From Sorghum bicolor (Eukaryota; Streptophyta; Magnoliopsida; Poales; Poaceae), in the NCBI RefSeq assembly GCF_000003195.3, contig NC_012870.2, positions 7,060,501 through 7,124,500 on the forward strand: 64,000 bases of DNA, given 5' to 3'. Below the pieces are notes generated by a model. It did not search any database, was not told the origin of the DNA, and saw only the letters and a program-made list of their open reading frames with translations. Within the stretch, counting starts at the first letter, position 1; each line of letters opens with the position of its first letter. The position numbers and the translations under genes are program-made. This document shows, piece by piece, positions 22,901 to 35,021 of the stretch.

Positions 22901-25865
22901 TATTATGTTTGTAGGTGTATATGTACATCTTACTAGTCTTAGTGAACTTCGTCTTCCTACAACTGTAGCTACTGTGTTGCACCTAATGCATCACCAATTC
23001 ACCATAACTCCACCTTACGCATCTGCAGACCATATAACTCAATTCCCCAAGCTAGGTGACCCATTTTGCCAAGTTGGGCATTTGATTTTACAAAGATAAA
23101 AACCAGGGGTTGCATATCCAATTGTGCGCGGTAAATAATAAAGTTCATGAGGAAGTGGCCACACAGTCATGTAGTATAACATTTCTTTGCGATACGGCTA
23201 TTCTCTCACCCTTTCCACATCTGCAGTTGTTGTGAATGGAATCTCCTTTTACTATTACCTTTATTGGTGGATACAATTTAGTGTCCTTGCAACATTTCTA
23301 TTTAAAATCATGTCTGACTTTGGTCTGTTCAGAAAGCTTTCTGTGTTCGCATCTTATATGGGAAGTATTTTGATATTTAAATCGTTTTTAGATGTGGGCT
23401 TGTTTGGGCCCCTGTCATTGTATAAGTTTTGGGCCCATCCTGTATTCTCCGTGTCTTGCATGTTTTCGACACTTTTTTTTTGCATGTATAAGTTTTAAGC
23501 CCATACAACATTCCAGTGACCTTGTACTTGTACTCTATATATGGTTGGTCTACAGAGCCCTCCCTTACATCTCCCAATCCTCAAACCCTAGCCGCCAATC
23601 CTTCCACCCGCTGCTTCCGACCAACTCTTGCTGCCGATGACGCCCTTCTACCTAGTACCACGCTCCGAAGTGAAGCGGTGCTATCTCCTTCCCCAGCACA
23701 GGAGATCATATTTTGCCTGTAGGAAATATCTGATCTGATTTTCTATTTCCCCCCCTTTGTACATCTAGACTAGAAATTGCTTGATGTTACGGCCCTGTTT
23801 GGAACTGCGATCTGCGACCGCGCGGTGCGGTATCCCATCCGTGGCTCCAAGGCCGCGATACGGGAAATCAGCGGTATAGTTCATTTCCCGATTTTCCCCC
23901 TCACAGGCAGTCGGTAGAATCACAGCCATCATGAGGTGTTTGGTGGGATTTTCCTGATTCTCGCGGTGGGGCGCCCAGGAATCCGATTACAATCGGTTCC
24001 AAACAGGGCCGTATATCTGGTGAATGGTGATTTGTGTTTGTGTGCGCGCACACACGCGCGTGGGGTGGGGGTTAATGGATCACAAGATACATCATGTACA
24101 CAGTTGTTTCTATATGGTTACTGCTATTCTTTTTCAGATTGCTTCCTTTATGCTGCTCGTTAATACCTAAGTATTTTCAGGCACCCAGCAAGTGTGGCAC
24201 AATGAACCTGAACCTGTGGTGGCTGATCCAGGTGGTCTCTGCAAGGCTAGGAATAGCTTGTGCAACCTTGAAAGAGAAGGTTTTGTTGAATCATCACCAG
24301 CACGGGCTTGTAATATCTGCTGCAAAGAGCCTGGTTTCTGTCGTGAGTGCTGCTGCCTTCTCTGTAACAAAACCATTGACTATTCTTTTGGAGGTTACAG
24401 TTTCATAAAATGTGAGGCAGTTGTGGAAGAGAACTTAATATGTGGGCATTCTGCACACCTTAATTGTGCTCTTCGAAGTTACATGGCTGGAACTGTTGGG
24501 GGAGTTTTTGCCTTGGATGTCCAATATTTATGCAGGCTCTGTGATAACAAAATCAACTTAATGACGCATGTGGAGAAACTCATGGAAACGTGCCAATCTC
24601 TTGAATCAAGGGATGAAATCGAACCTATGCTGAATTTGGGCTTATGCCTCTTGCGTGGCTCAAAACAAATGAGAGCAAGAAGCTTGGAGAACCAAATGAG
24701 ATCAGCAATGGAAAAGGTATACTGTGATATTGTGATCTATTTGATCATCTGTTAATAGCATATTTCCTATTGTCATAATTTAGTGCTCCTTTGATTGTTG
24801 ATGAACTGGTGATACCACATACAGTCCATTTTGGTCCTAAAATACCCTAGTTGGACTTATCTTAAATAATTTCAAGCCATGGATTGATGTTTTATTACTT
24901 AATGCAGCTGGAATGTGGATTTGACCTTGCTGAAGTCTGGAAATTTGAAGGTGACGAGGGCAGGGCAACACTCAGTGCAGGTAAAGTTATTTTAGGAGTG
25001 CAACTAACTGTAGGAAGATTGAACTCTATTTAGCCCCAACCATGTTCTAGGACTTAATGTCAACTTTGGCCTTTGGTGTTTAATGTAATTCTTAGAAATT
25101 TCAACTATAGATGGTACAGAACTTTGGGATCATATATGCCAAACCTGTCTGAAAATGTCCTGTAGATCTTATATTAGAAGTTGCCATGTATAGCCCCAAT
25201 TGGTTGACGCCTATGCTAGTCTCAGTGCTGTAGAAATGACTAATATTTGCTATTAATTTAAGTTATGACATAAAGTTGGATAACTAGTGTATTGGCATTG
25301 GGATTTGTTCAATTTTTTCTTGTTCATAATTGGGTTATTTTCTTGATATAATGCAGGAGAGAATTCCCCACCTACCAGTGGTGTGACTGTGCTTGGGGCT
25401 CACCAAGTTCCTGAAACGGGTGCACTTACAGGGCATCCTGATCTGATAGATCCACTGGGTGATAATGACTTTGAAACAGATATAGAAAATCTTCCAGTGT
25501 TCATTACTGGAGATCAGAATGTTGCGTCTGCCAAATTTGAGGATGAGATAGATCTTGCTCTTGAAGAACTGAAGAAATCTCAGGAAATGGAATATAACTT
25601 GGCAGAGCAGAAGCTTTACGCTCAGAAAGACCGCATCCTCTGTCTGTACAGGGAGCTTGATACTGAAAGGGCTCAGCTTGCAGATCCCATGCCCTTGTCT
25701 GATGCTTCAAATTATGGCGCAATGCTCGCTAATGTTCTACGCCTTGTGGACCAAATCAAGCGTGATGAGGAGAAATTTAAGTCCATGCTGAAAGTTGCTG
25801 GTGGATTTGCGAAAGCACCACCAAACGTCATCAAGGAGCTGTTCGGGTTACCTGCTGATAAGTAG
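19927..25865 (+). CDS. Myb/SANT-like domain plus Oberon-type PHD protein (687 aa)
   Basis: Seven exons join in phase: 19927-20265, 20376-20606, 21998-22200, 22407-22579, 24181-24716, 24908-24980 and 25357-25865. Residues about 14-120 form a Myb/SANT-like domain of the Myb_DNA-bind_3 type (VFWSQGMNAYL..., KNRLKYIKE, FKWCSETRKF). This kind is found in Harbinger-related host proteins. A basic linker (about 130-180) looks like a nuclear signal. Residues about 355-450 carry the Cys/His-rich Oberon PHD pattern (CNICCKEPGFCRECCCLLC, then CGHSAHLNC and CRLC). The C-terminal third is helical and charged, probably coiled coil. Oberon proteins act in nuclear transcription and chromatin during meristem and root development; a similar role here is inference. 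I chose the ATG at 19927 because upstream in-frame sequence is GC-rich leader. A single transcript has not been shown. Confidence 0.82.
23789..24012. mobile_element. MITE-like element in intron 4, perfect 17-bp inverted termini
   Basis: ACGGCCCTGTTTGGAAC at 23789-23805 is matched exactly by its reverse complement at 23996-24012. The interior is GC-rich (gaccgcgcggtgcgg, then gggaaatcagcgg). The superfamily is unclear because no clean flanking duplication separates from the termini. Confidence 0.7.
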
Positions 25866-26017
25866 TTCTAATATCAGACTTGCTTGGAACTTAGCTATCG
25901 GTAGTTTACCATAGAATCGAACTTGGCTATGCTGTTGTATGTAGTTCTAATATCAGACTTGCTTGGAACTTAGCTATCGGTAGTTTACCATAGAATCGAA
26001 CTCCTATGCTGTTGTAG
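25862..26017 (+). repeat. 79-bp tandem duplication spanning the stop and 3' UTR
   Basis: The sequence starting 'gtagttctaatatcagact' at 25862 recurs at 25941. The copies differ mainly by a 4-base difference near 'cgaac[ttgg/tcc]tatgctg'. The first copy begins within the stop codon region of the Myb-Oberon gene. Confidence 0.9.
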
Positions 26018-27081
26018 CTGTTGTAGTTGCATGAGTTGTACATCCTACCAACGGGTTACCCCATAAGTCTGGTTTGGACCTGCTTGTGTTAAGAGTCATT
26101 AAATGTGACGTTCTAAATGGACCGAATCTGAACCATATAATCTGCTGTGGATCCAGGCGACCAGGCGATAATTATGTTAGACTTGTCTAGCCTGTGTTTT
26201 ATATTGTGCATTAACAGGTTGCTGCAATACTTCCTCAGAGCAAAAGCCTGAGCTGGATACTTGCGAATCTAACAGAGGAGGCTGCTGCTGCGCTGCCCAG
26301 TGCAAGTTTTTCAGGGATTTTTAGGAACTGCCAGAGGCAGGCGATTTTCCTATTTGCAGTTGTTACTTGTGATTTAGGCTCCCTTTTAGAATGTGTGAAT
26401 TTCATAGGAATTATAAAGGAATTTCATTCATAGGAAAAACACCGGAAACGTGAGGAAAAAAAAATCCCCCAATCCAAAGGAGCCTTAGTGATGTTTGGAA
26501 TTGTTGGATTATGGAATGTGTGAATTGTTAAAAGAAATCGTCAATAGAAACATTTTGGGTCTTAGCTTGAGCTGCTCTTTTTTCCTCTCAGCAAAACACC
26601 GTATGTGCAGCAGAGCAGGCCTGCTGCAGCAGCAACAGCCAACAGTTTGCTGCCGAACCACACCTTTGCCGCCGAACCACCTGGGACTCGACACAAGCTA
26701 TTCACTTCGACAGGAATGATTTTATTCCTGAAGGACGAAGAGAACTCTGGTTCAACACAGATGATAGGCGCACGAACAAAAACTTTAACAGGAAATGATT
26801 CCATTCCTGCAAGACGTGGGGAAAGAACGAAACGCTGTTGTGCCATAACTTTGTGGCAGAAGAACATATGATAGTCACAATATTTTGTTTATGATCCTAA
26901 TAACAAGATTAGAATAATTCCAGCGTCCGCCTACACCTCGCTGCAACCATGCAAAAGACACACAGAAGTCATGATCAATCTCACAGGAAATGAGATGAAG
27001 CTACTTGTGCTAGCTAGAAGCCATCCTAGAGAGCAATTTGATCTCCAACAATAGAGCAGTTTGATCTCCGGCGACCCTGAT
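26018..27081. other. Intergenic, convergent gene ends
   Basis: Between the 3' ends of the Myb-Oberon gene (+) and the Cys-motif membrane protein gene (-). It contains one short MITE (26377-26484). Frames at 26495-26871 are not protein-like. Confidence 0.5.
26377..26484. mobile_element. Short Tourist-like MITE (108 bp)
   Basis: The ends GGCTCCCTTTTAGAATG and CAATCCAAAGGAGCC are imperfect inverted repeats flanked by TTA on both sides (26374-26376 and 26485-26487). No coding sequence. Confidence 0.82.
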
Positions 27082-28462
27082 TCAGGTTGGATTCGCCTGC
27101 GCACCACCAAAAAGCCGCCGCCTGCCCTGCAGTCTGCGCCGCGCTCGCCGCGCCATCGTCGAGCACCTGGACGCGATCAGCTCCGCGGCGGCCGGGAGCA
27201 GCCGTGTGCCCTCGAACAGCGCGCTCCTCTGGTACTCCAGCACCCACGTCTCCGGCTCCAGCCGTACCGCCGCCGCGCTCTGCCGCCGGTGGGCCCAGGA
27301 GCTGCCGTTGCTCGCCCGCACCGTCGCCCACACCCTCCCGTCGGACCACTGCACGCAAAAGAGACACACGCATGGGGGAGTTTCAGCGAGCTGGCGGTGT
27401 TTGGTTACGGCAAAACAAGGGGGCAGGTTCTTGGCGGTTAGTTACCTCGGTGATCTCGCCGGAGAGGAGGGTGAGGTGCCGCGCCGAGAGCGCTCTTGGG
27501 AGGAGGCCGGAGGTGCGGAGAGGGCTCCCCCAGACGCTGACCTCCTCCGCCACGGATTTGTACATCGTGCAGCGCCAGTGGAACACCTGGTGATCATTCT
27601 GCACAGACAGATTGCAAAAAAAATTTAGTCGTTGATGAACATCAAGAACGAATGAGACAGGGCTAGAACCGCAAGAATGGCGAACCTGTTGGAATCGCCA
27701 GACGGAGTCTCGCGAGCTGCAATTAGCGATCCCCTCACCGCCGACAAGCTGGCGGACCCTGCGCTCCAGGATGCGCAGCTTATGTTCCAGGCCGCCAGGC
27801 GCGAGGCGCGCATCGGCCCCCACCTGCGCCAAGGCTTCCGGCGACAGCTTGGGCCCGAACCCCCTGGCCGCGGCCTCCGGGACGAGCCCCGTGTCCACCC
27901 ACAGGAGGAGCAAGAACCCAAGAACTGTGGCCGCGTAGAGCGGCCAGTCGTGCGACCTATGCCCGCCCCTCGCCGCGCGGCTCCTGGCCGGAGCCGGCTC
28001 CCGCACTGGCGCCCGCCTGGACTTGGCCGTGGACCGCATCGGCGGCGTCCACGGCGGCTCGGTGGAGTCGGACCCCGTCCCCGCGGCGCGGCCGCCGAAT
28101 AAGAGCGCGGGCCTCCGGTCCCTGGCGGCGCCGGCGAAGAACCTGCGCGCGGAGGCCGCCTCGGGCGCCCGCACCAGGTCCCGCGTGGCGTCGATGCTGG
28201 CGAGGCATATCTCACAGGCGCAGTTGGCGTCCTTGCGGCAGCCGGGGTAGTAGCAGCTGTCCCCCGCGCCCGCGCGCGCCGCCCACTGCACGACGGCGGA
28301 CGGCGGCGTCCCCGTGCAAGCGGAGGCGGAGGCGGAAGCGGAGGTGTTGGAGTTGGAGGAGCACGAGGAAGGCATGCTGGAGCCGCGCGACGCGGTGGGC
28401 GTCCCGCTGGCGGTGGCCGCCCTCCTGGGCGCCCCCGCCCCCGCCGCCGGATCCGGATCCAT
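27082..28462 (-). CDS. Uncharacterised plant membrane protein with a Cys cluster (398 aa)
   Basis: Three exons, 27686-28462, 27446-27598 and 27082-27348, join in phase 0 with GT-AG borders. The N-terminal 60 residues are low-complexity Ala/Ser/Gly. Near residue 75 comes a compact cysteine motif, CYYPGCRKDANCACEIC (spacing C-x4-C-x5-C-x-C-x2-C), which could bind metal. A basic Arg-rich stretch precedes a single hydrophobic helix (LYAATVLGFLLLLWVDTGLV, about residues 183-202). After it come a possible coiled-coil helix and a globular C-terminus rich in Trp and Val. The shape suggests a membrane protein with a soluble C-terminal domain. I do not recognise a named family with confidence and propose no function. 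The start MDPDP was chosen over upstream in-frame sequence, which reads like a leader. Confidence 0.75.
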
Positions 28463-29674
28463 GTCCCTCCTCTCGTGCGTGGGCTCGTCGGCTGCTGGTT
28501 GGTTGGTTTGGTTGGCTGGTGGGGTTTCTCGGGTTGGGATCGGTGTTCTACGGCGGTGGGCCGACGAGGGGTTCGAAATTTGAAGCGGCGTGCCGGCGCA
28601 ACGGCTTCTGCGGAGCAACGGTCGACTCGGCTCGGCTTCTTCAATTTCTCATTTCCTTGTGGTGATGTGTCAGGCACGGCAGATCTGATCTAGCCATCTG
28701 GGCTCCGCCTCCAACGAGCAACGCGAACGTGCAGTGGGCCAGTAATCGAGATGGGCCTTGATCCACTTAGATCTTTGTCGTGATAACCGGCCCGGCCCCT
28801 GCACGTGGTGATGGCACCCGGAAATTAACAAGGGCTCTGTTTGTTTTGTGTTTATAGATAATCAAACTCTCGGTGAAAAAAAAAATGTGAGACTCTCACT
28901 GAACACCTTAATTAGTTATTTATTTTTCTGACCTCCAGTTTAGAACATTTAAACTAGCACAATCAAGAGTCACGAATATCTCACGGTACGGATGATTATA
29001 ACCGGAAAATGATTAGAAGAGCACGGTTGCTCAGACTCCATCCAATCACGTGCATCTATATAATCGACCAGTGAAAAATCTAAAATGTACCTATCGCGAC
29101 GGGCGCACAGCGGACGGACGCGGACGCTTCCCACAGTCTGCGACGGCACGACGGTGACGCGTGGCCGCGAACGCGAGCAGGCACGCGCGTCGGCTCTCCT
29201 CTGCTTGATCCTATCGGCGGGAGGCGGGGCAAGGCACCTCGACGCGCGCGTGCAGCCGCGCACGGCAGGCAAAACAGGGGATCTGCCTGCGTGTGTCTGC
29301 GCCTCTGCACGTGTGCGTCGAAGCGGAGCACGCGCGACCGGGCTGGTTGTCCAGACCCGACACCGTCGGGCCTCGGCGACGTGCACGCGGCCAGGGCCAT
29401 AGGCCTCGCATCGCATGGGACACGAGCTGGACCCCCGGCCCGGCCTTCGTGTCTTCCGCCGTGCCTCAGTGACGTCGCGGCGGACACTGGATTGAAGAGA
29501 ACAACTAGCGCGTGGGCGGCGTATCGCGTCTGGCGATCTGATCTGCACCTGCATACGTGTGGCGCTCCAGCCTCCAGATTAACGCCGACCACGGCAAGCA
29601 TGTCATTGTCGGCCCAATTATCTTAAACATGCATCTCTCCGATCCTCGGTCTCGTGCCAAAGCTCCGGCTCCTA
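28463..29674. other. GC-rich 5' flank without a gene
   Basis: Upstream of the minus-strand gene. 29080-29600 is very GC-rich with overlapping Arg/Ala/Pro-rich frames on both strands and no domain, so I call no gene. TATATAAT occurs at 29056-29063. Confidence 0.5.
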
Positions 29675-29915
29675 GGCCTTGTTTAGTTCACCCAAAAAGC
29701 AAAAAGTTTTCAAGATTCCCCGTCACATCGAATCTTGCGGCATATGCATGAAGCATTAAATATAGACGAAAGCAAAAACTAATTACACAGTTTAGCTGGA
29801 AATCGCGAGACGAATCTTTTAATCCTAGTTAGTCTATAATTGAATAATATTTGTCACAAACAAACGAAAATGCTACAGTACCGAAATCCGAAATCTTTTC
29901 GGAACTAAACAAGGC
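29675..29915. mobile_element. Tourist-like MITE, GGCCTTGTTTAGTT family
   Basis: GGCCTTGTTTAGTTCACCC at the left and GGAACTAAACAAGGC at the right enclose the family interior (cacatcgaatcttgcgg, then tgctacagtaccgaaa). The flanking triplets differ, so the duplication has decayed. Confidence 0.88.
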
Positions 29916-32198
29916 TGTCAGCGGAGATAATCCCTTGGATTTCTTTTATAATCTTTGGAGCTAGCGTCGGTCTGGTTTGCTCCATCACATCGGAAGCTGC
30001 TTCTTCTTCTTCTTCTTCTTCTGTATATAATGTATATAATGTGGCTTCTCAAACAAGAGTCTTCTGTCGCTGTCAGTGAGGCACGGTGCAGCTTTTGCTA
30101 TATGTATCAGTTTGACTGGGATCGGATCACATAATAATAATAATAATAATCACATCCATCCTTTGCTCTGAAGGAAGCGATGACACTCAGGACTCAGAAA
30201 TGGTTAATTAGCTTCATCGGGCTAAAAAAAATAATGTCGACGTGTTACGCGTGTGCACGTACTACGGCTGTGACCTGCTCTCACTGTCTCCACTCTTTTC
30301 AGATCCTTATCTAATTCTGCTACGCTTTCAACTGCAGGCTATAGATTCTTCAGACAGTCGTGTTGCCAATTACAGGTTCTTGGAGGCTTTTCTAAGTAAA
30401 GGTAACACTAGCTAGTACTATTATTTTGTGAGTGCTGCAGCTTCTTGTCAAAAGCATTCGATCATTTGAGGGTATGTCTGAGGTATGATTAGTATACGTA
30501 CTGAGGAGACTTCAAAGCTCAAAAGCATGCGTGCACTTTCTTCAGGCTATTACAGATCAGAAGCATGCCTTGAGTCTTCAGGATCAGACAGGCTTGCCGC
30601 ACACACATTATCACCTCGGAACCTGCTCGTCTTTTTGGAAATCCACACATTTATCCGATGATGAGTTCACACGGTAGAGTAATAGATAGCACTACAGTGG
30701 TGTGAAGTGCAGGAATTCAGAACCGGCACAGCGTTGTGTGGTCAAATTCAGAAGCAGCACAGTCCTGTTGTCAACGTCAAGACGTAAATTTACAGACGCT
30801 TGGTTTCCTCGTTGTTAATATCAATCTTGACCATCACTATGTCGTAGTGTGAGTCATAATCAATTCATCAATTGCCCATACCACTCCATCAACTGGTTGA
30901 TTAATAAACAGCAATCTGTCGCGGAATATATATACTACTAAAGAAAAGTATATATGTTCAGACGTTCTCTTGGACATCACCAAGGCCTTTCCTTGTCTAG
31001 CCCATGGCTAACCAGGTGTAGGAAAGCGCGCAGTTGCCACTCATAGTCATAGCAACATGCATGTTGTACCCTAGTACGTCGTGTAGTTATTTCCTTTTCC
31101 AAACAATGGAGATGGGTGAGGTGTCATGGCTGCAGACTGGTGGTGGTTGAGAGAACCTAGCCGAGGATAAACCTGTGGAATTTCCGATTTGTTTCAAAAA
31201 GATTAGGAGCTAGCAAAAAATGGGGGAAAAAAAGAGATTGGATCTCAGTCTATGGCTCTATATATGCGTGCGTGTCTGTACTTCTCTCCGAGAACGAGGG
31301 ATCGCCATTTTTCTGCATGTGCGCTGAAAGCGAGAACTCTGAAAACAACCGAGATGAAATTCTCACGAACGAAGAAAAAGCGCCAAGCTCGATCTCTCTC
31401 GGCCGGCCGGGGACACAGATTCCCGGATAAAGACCTGGTTCTGCTCAAGCAGTGCGGAAATCGTGGAAGAAGATCCGCAAAAGAACGAAGCACGTTGCAT
31501 TCAGACGACGAGGTAGGCAGGAAGCGGCCATGGGAGCGACAGAGACAGCACCGGAGAAGGAGCCCAAGCATCCAAGGGCCGATCCAGGACGCTAGATCGC
31601 GTGATCCAACGGCCGAGGTTGAGGACGAAGCATGTGCTGGCCGGGAAAAAAAAACGTGCTCACGACGTCGTACCATCTTCCATCGAGAACGGCCACTGTT
31701 CGGCGCCGGCGGCCGAAGAAAGCCTCTCGGAAAATCGCGCGCGTTCTAAGGATCGCATCGTCGCCGGAGAAGATCACGACGGCGGTGCTCTAGTTTTTAA
31801 CTCTTAGCTTATTCGAAAACCAAGAATTAATCACCAGTTCGATCGTTTGATATATCCGATGCATAAACGCCTTTTGATTTCTCAATTGATCAAACTAAGC
31901 CATCATATCAAAGGCTTGATTGGTGGTCCGATCCTTACATATATCATATATATACACACTGGATCAAAAAAAAAAAAACTTACATAGAAGCTGCGAAGAT
32001 CGATCCATGGCGGTCTAGCTAGTACTAGTCAAGAACGCCGGTAGCAGTAGTGCCCTAGGCCGAGTAGCAACAAGTTGTCGATCGAGGAGAGAAAGGAACG
32101 CGAAGCTAGCCAGGGTTGCACACCTCAGTCAAAGAGAGCCATGCGCATGCATGCAGCGCCGCCGCCTGCCTCTCGGCCCCGGTCCGCGGCGCGCGCGA
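29916..32198. other. Intergenic with two short microsatellites
   Basis: (TTC)7 lies at 30001-30021 and (ATA/AAT)n at about 30131-30150. 31240-31800 has mixed-strand frames without domain support. I see no RNA gene or mobile-element ends. Confidence 0.45.
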
Positions 32199-32612
32199 TC
32201 ACGATATCAGAGGCCGACGGACAGCGGCGAGGCGGTGGAGGCGCGGTGGTGGGCCGGCCGGGCCCCTCGGCGACGACGCGGCGGCGGACGACGACGACGA
32301 CGCGGTCTTCTTCCAGGACGCGGTGCGCAGCATCTGGCACATGCCGTCGGCGACGCGGCCCGCGGGCCCGCCGCGGCCCTTGAGCGTCCGGCAGATGGCC
32401 ATGTGCGCGCGCACGGCCTCCTCCACGTCGGGCGGCGCGGCGGCGCCGGCGCCGGCTCCCCGGGCGCACTTGCCGGCCTCGTACTTGACGGCCTCCGAGC
32501 ACAGGCCGCACAGCCACCTGCCCCCGAAATAGGCCCGCACGCCGCCGATGTAGTCGCCCGTGCACTCCTCCTCCAGGCCGCAGCACTCGCAGCTGACCGC
32601 CTCCACCTCCAT
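32199..32612 (-). CDS. DUF1677 family protein (137 aa)
   Basis: A single uninterrupted frame starts at an ATG (complement at 32610-32612) in the context gtgtccATGG. The N-terminus shows the DUF1677 pattern: VSCECCGLEEECT around residue 7-19, then a Trp-Leu-Cys-Gly-Leu-Cys segment (RWLCGLCSEAVKYE) and a helix ending in AICRTLKGRGGP. These paired Cys motifs suggest metal binding. The C-terminal 40 residues are Ser/Ala/Pro-rich and probably disordered. The family is plant-specific and its biochemical role is unknown to me. The length is ordinary for the family. A TATA box (ATATAAAGG on the minus strand, 32786-32794) stands about 175 bp upstream of the ATG, supporting this single-exon model. Confidence 0.85.
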   Translation of the reverse strand: MEVEAVSCECCGLEEECTGDYIGGVRAYFGGRWLCGLCSEAVKYEAGKCARGAGAGAAAPPDVEEAVRAHMAICRTLKGRGGPAGRVADGMCQMLRTASWKKTASSSSSAAASSPRGPAGPPPRLHRLAAVRRPLIS

Positions 32613-32784
32613 GGACACGACGTGTCGGGAGAGGCCGGTTCTTGCTTGCGAGAGGTGCGATCGATCACAGATGAATCGAAGGATCGGCAGGAAATTTTAG
32701 AGTCGATCGTTCGATGAGATGTTCTTGCTTGCGAAGCGGAGCTAGCTATATGCGCTGTGGTGCTTCTCCTCTGGGGCTGGCTAC

Positions 32785-32795
32785 CCTTTATATGG
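32785..32795 (-). promoter_or_regulatory. Likely TATA box of the DUF1677 gene
   Basis: On the minus strand the sequence reads CCATATAAAGG, about 175 bp upstream of the start codon. This is a normal distance for a plant gene with a leader of 130-150 nt. Inferred from position and motif only. Confidence 0.5.
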
Positions 32796-32799
32796 TGTT

Positions 32800-35021
32800 G
32801 GCCTCCGTCGTGGGGAAGGAGGGAGAAGAGGGCGGAGGGGCAGCTCTGCTACAGTACCTGACGCCGATGCTTGCATGGCAACCGTCGCTGTCCGGCGACC
32901 GGCGCAATTAACCGTATTGTTTTCGACGGCATATTTTTTTGGCACATGGAAGGCGCCATCAGGTGATGATGCTGAGATGCATGGCTGGCCATTTAATCAC
33001 TCTAGCTCGCAACTATTCTCTCAATCTCACTGCACGTAGCGTAAGTAGTACTGTACGTAGCAGACGAGAGTCGTACGCACAGGACAGGCTGCCGGATCGT
33101 CGTGTGGCCTCGGCAACAGGGAGCAGAGAAACACACCAGACTGTTTCGTCTTGGAGTAGTAGGAGTACCTGCTGCTAGTCGTATTAGTCTTTTGATGATC
33201 GCGTCATTAAGATTCATTGTCCACGCACGCATGGTTATTGTACATGATGGCACTTTTGTCAAAGCTGAGCTCTAGTAGCTAATAACTTTTGGTCAAAGTA
33301 TGACGAAATTATGTGGTCGCTGCCCTTGTTCGCAGGAAAAGGGCCGGGCCAGCTGCAGGGTGCTGAAATGTTGTTCTCCCTCCCAAGTCCCAACCCATGC
33401 TTGCCCTTGCAGCGTTGCTTGCCGAAAAGGGCATTTTGGCGCGGTGGAATCTAGCTCATCAAAACAATACTAGAAACTTTTGAAAAAGTTTGGCCGACAT
33501 ATCCTCGATTGAAATTCGGAATTGATCGAGCATGCATGCATGCATGCAAATTAAAAGTCTGCTGCAGCAACAATGAAGCACACATCATCGCCGGCCGGGC
33601 GGCTATACACCTGCTGAGCTATCAGTATGTACTTCAGTATGGCCAACAAAATGCTGTACCGTGTAGCTGGCAATGGCACCTAGCGCTGCAGGGAGGACAG
33701 CAAAACAGGTTCGGTGCCCATGCCCTGAACCGGCCGGGCACGACGATGAGCAGCGGACCGGCCGCCCGGCCGGCGATATGATGGCGGCCACAGGCGCGCG
33801 GCATCATTTGTCGGCTGACACTTGGCAGCAGACGCTATAGTATAGACAGTGCAGGTTGGTCGTCGCAACAGTTCACCAAACCCTTTTATCCTTGTACTGT
33901 TGTTGTACACGACCTCTGCCGTGCCCCATCTTCGCGTAGGGCTATAGTTGCTGATCGATTCAGTGTATCGGTCTCTAGAGACAGAAGGGAGCTATCGAGA
34001 TAGGATCGATGGAGGACTCATATATCACTACGTCTCACCGAACCCGCGACGACACGATATATCCTGCAGTGGGCGATGATGTCCACTCGATCGTTCTAGT
34101 GATGCTGTGTGCAACAATTAATGGATTTGCTACGAGAGCAACAAGAGGAGGACACATCGTATATCTCTCTCTCACTGGTCGGTCGGCTTCGCCAAGCATC
34201 TATCGTATGTATCGATCAGGTGACATGGCGCTGCATCCATATCCATGGGGACGCGGTGCTCATACGCTTAGCCCATCCCTTGAAAGCTAGCGACCGGCAT
34301 CATCGCCCCTAGCGTCGTCGTCGGGTCCCGGGTCCAGTCGCCGATCGGGGACACGGCCAAGTCCAGCCTCCAGGTGCCGGCCGGTCACTCACTGGTGACA
34401 GATGCTTGACCGAGAGCGGCAGAGCCGCCCGCGCACCACCACTCCCCACCAGAAAAAAGGTCGTGCCTGTCTCATGCATTCTATCGTCTCACCATTCTCA
34501 CGTACTGTACGCCTGTTGTTGATGATCTCCCGCTGTACGTCTCATCAGCGCGGGCGTTCTTGTCAGGACGACGCATGGGTTCGAGTGGATACGGCGCACA
34601 GTGGCTGGATGTACGTGACCAAGCCGACAGCACTCTGCGGTGTGCCGCCGAGGCTGCCTACACGCAGCGCGCCGAGTTGTCCCTTGTGGCCTTGAACTGA
34701 CCGGCCGGCAGACATGCATGGACGGTAGACAACTGAACGGCAGACATGGACGGCCGCCTTCCCCCAGTGGATATCTCGTGCCATGTTGTCACGTACTCGC
34801 GCCCAATCTGTCATCTTGCACAGTGCAGCAACTTTTTTTATATATATAGAAAAAAAATGAAACATCTCATTAAGCGAATGAAAAGGTCCCAGTAACCTCT
34901 ACCGCGCACAGTGCAGGAACTTGTGTGCTGTGTCTACATGTATATCGGTTTAGATAAGTTTTGTGACACACAGATTGTGATTGTGGTTCTCGCACAAGAG
35001 TGACTAACCAAGGGGTTGTTT
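32800..35021. other. Intergenic, no gene supported
   Basis: Contains a short CATG(CATG)n run at 33531-33548. The frames are short and lack domains. I see no transposon ends in this stretch. Confidence 0.4.

Noticed and set aside
27061..28250. Plus-strand frames of 126-168 codons
   Set aside because: Antisense shadows of the three-exon minus-strand gene, which has matching splice phases.
28970..29626. Long frames on both strands (up to 194 codons)
   Set aside because: GC-rich low-complexity sequence; no domain, no splice continuation, both strands equally open.
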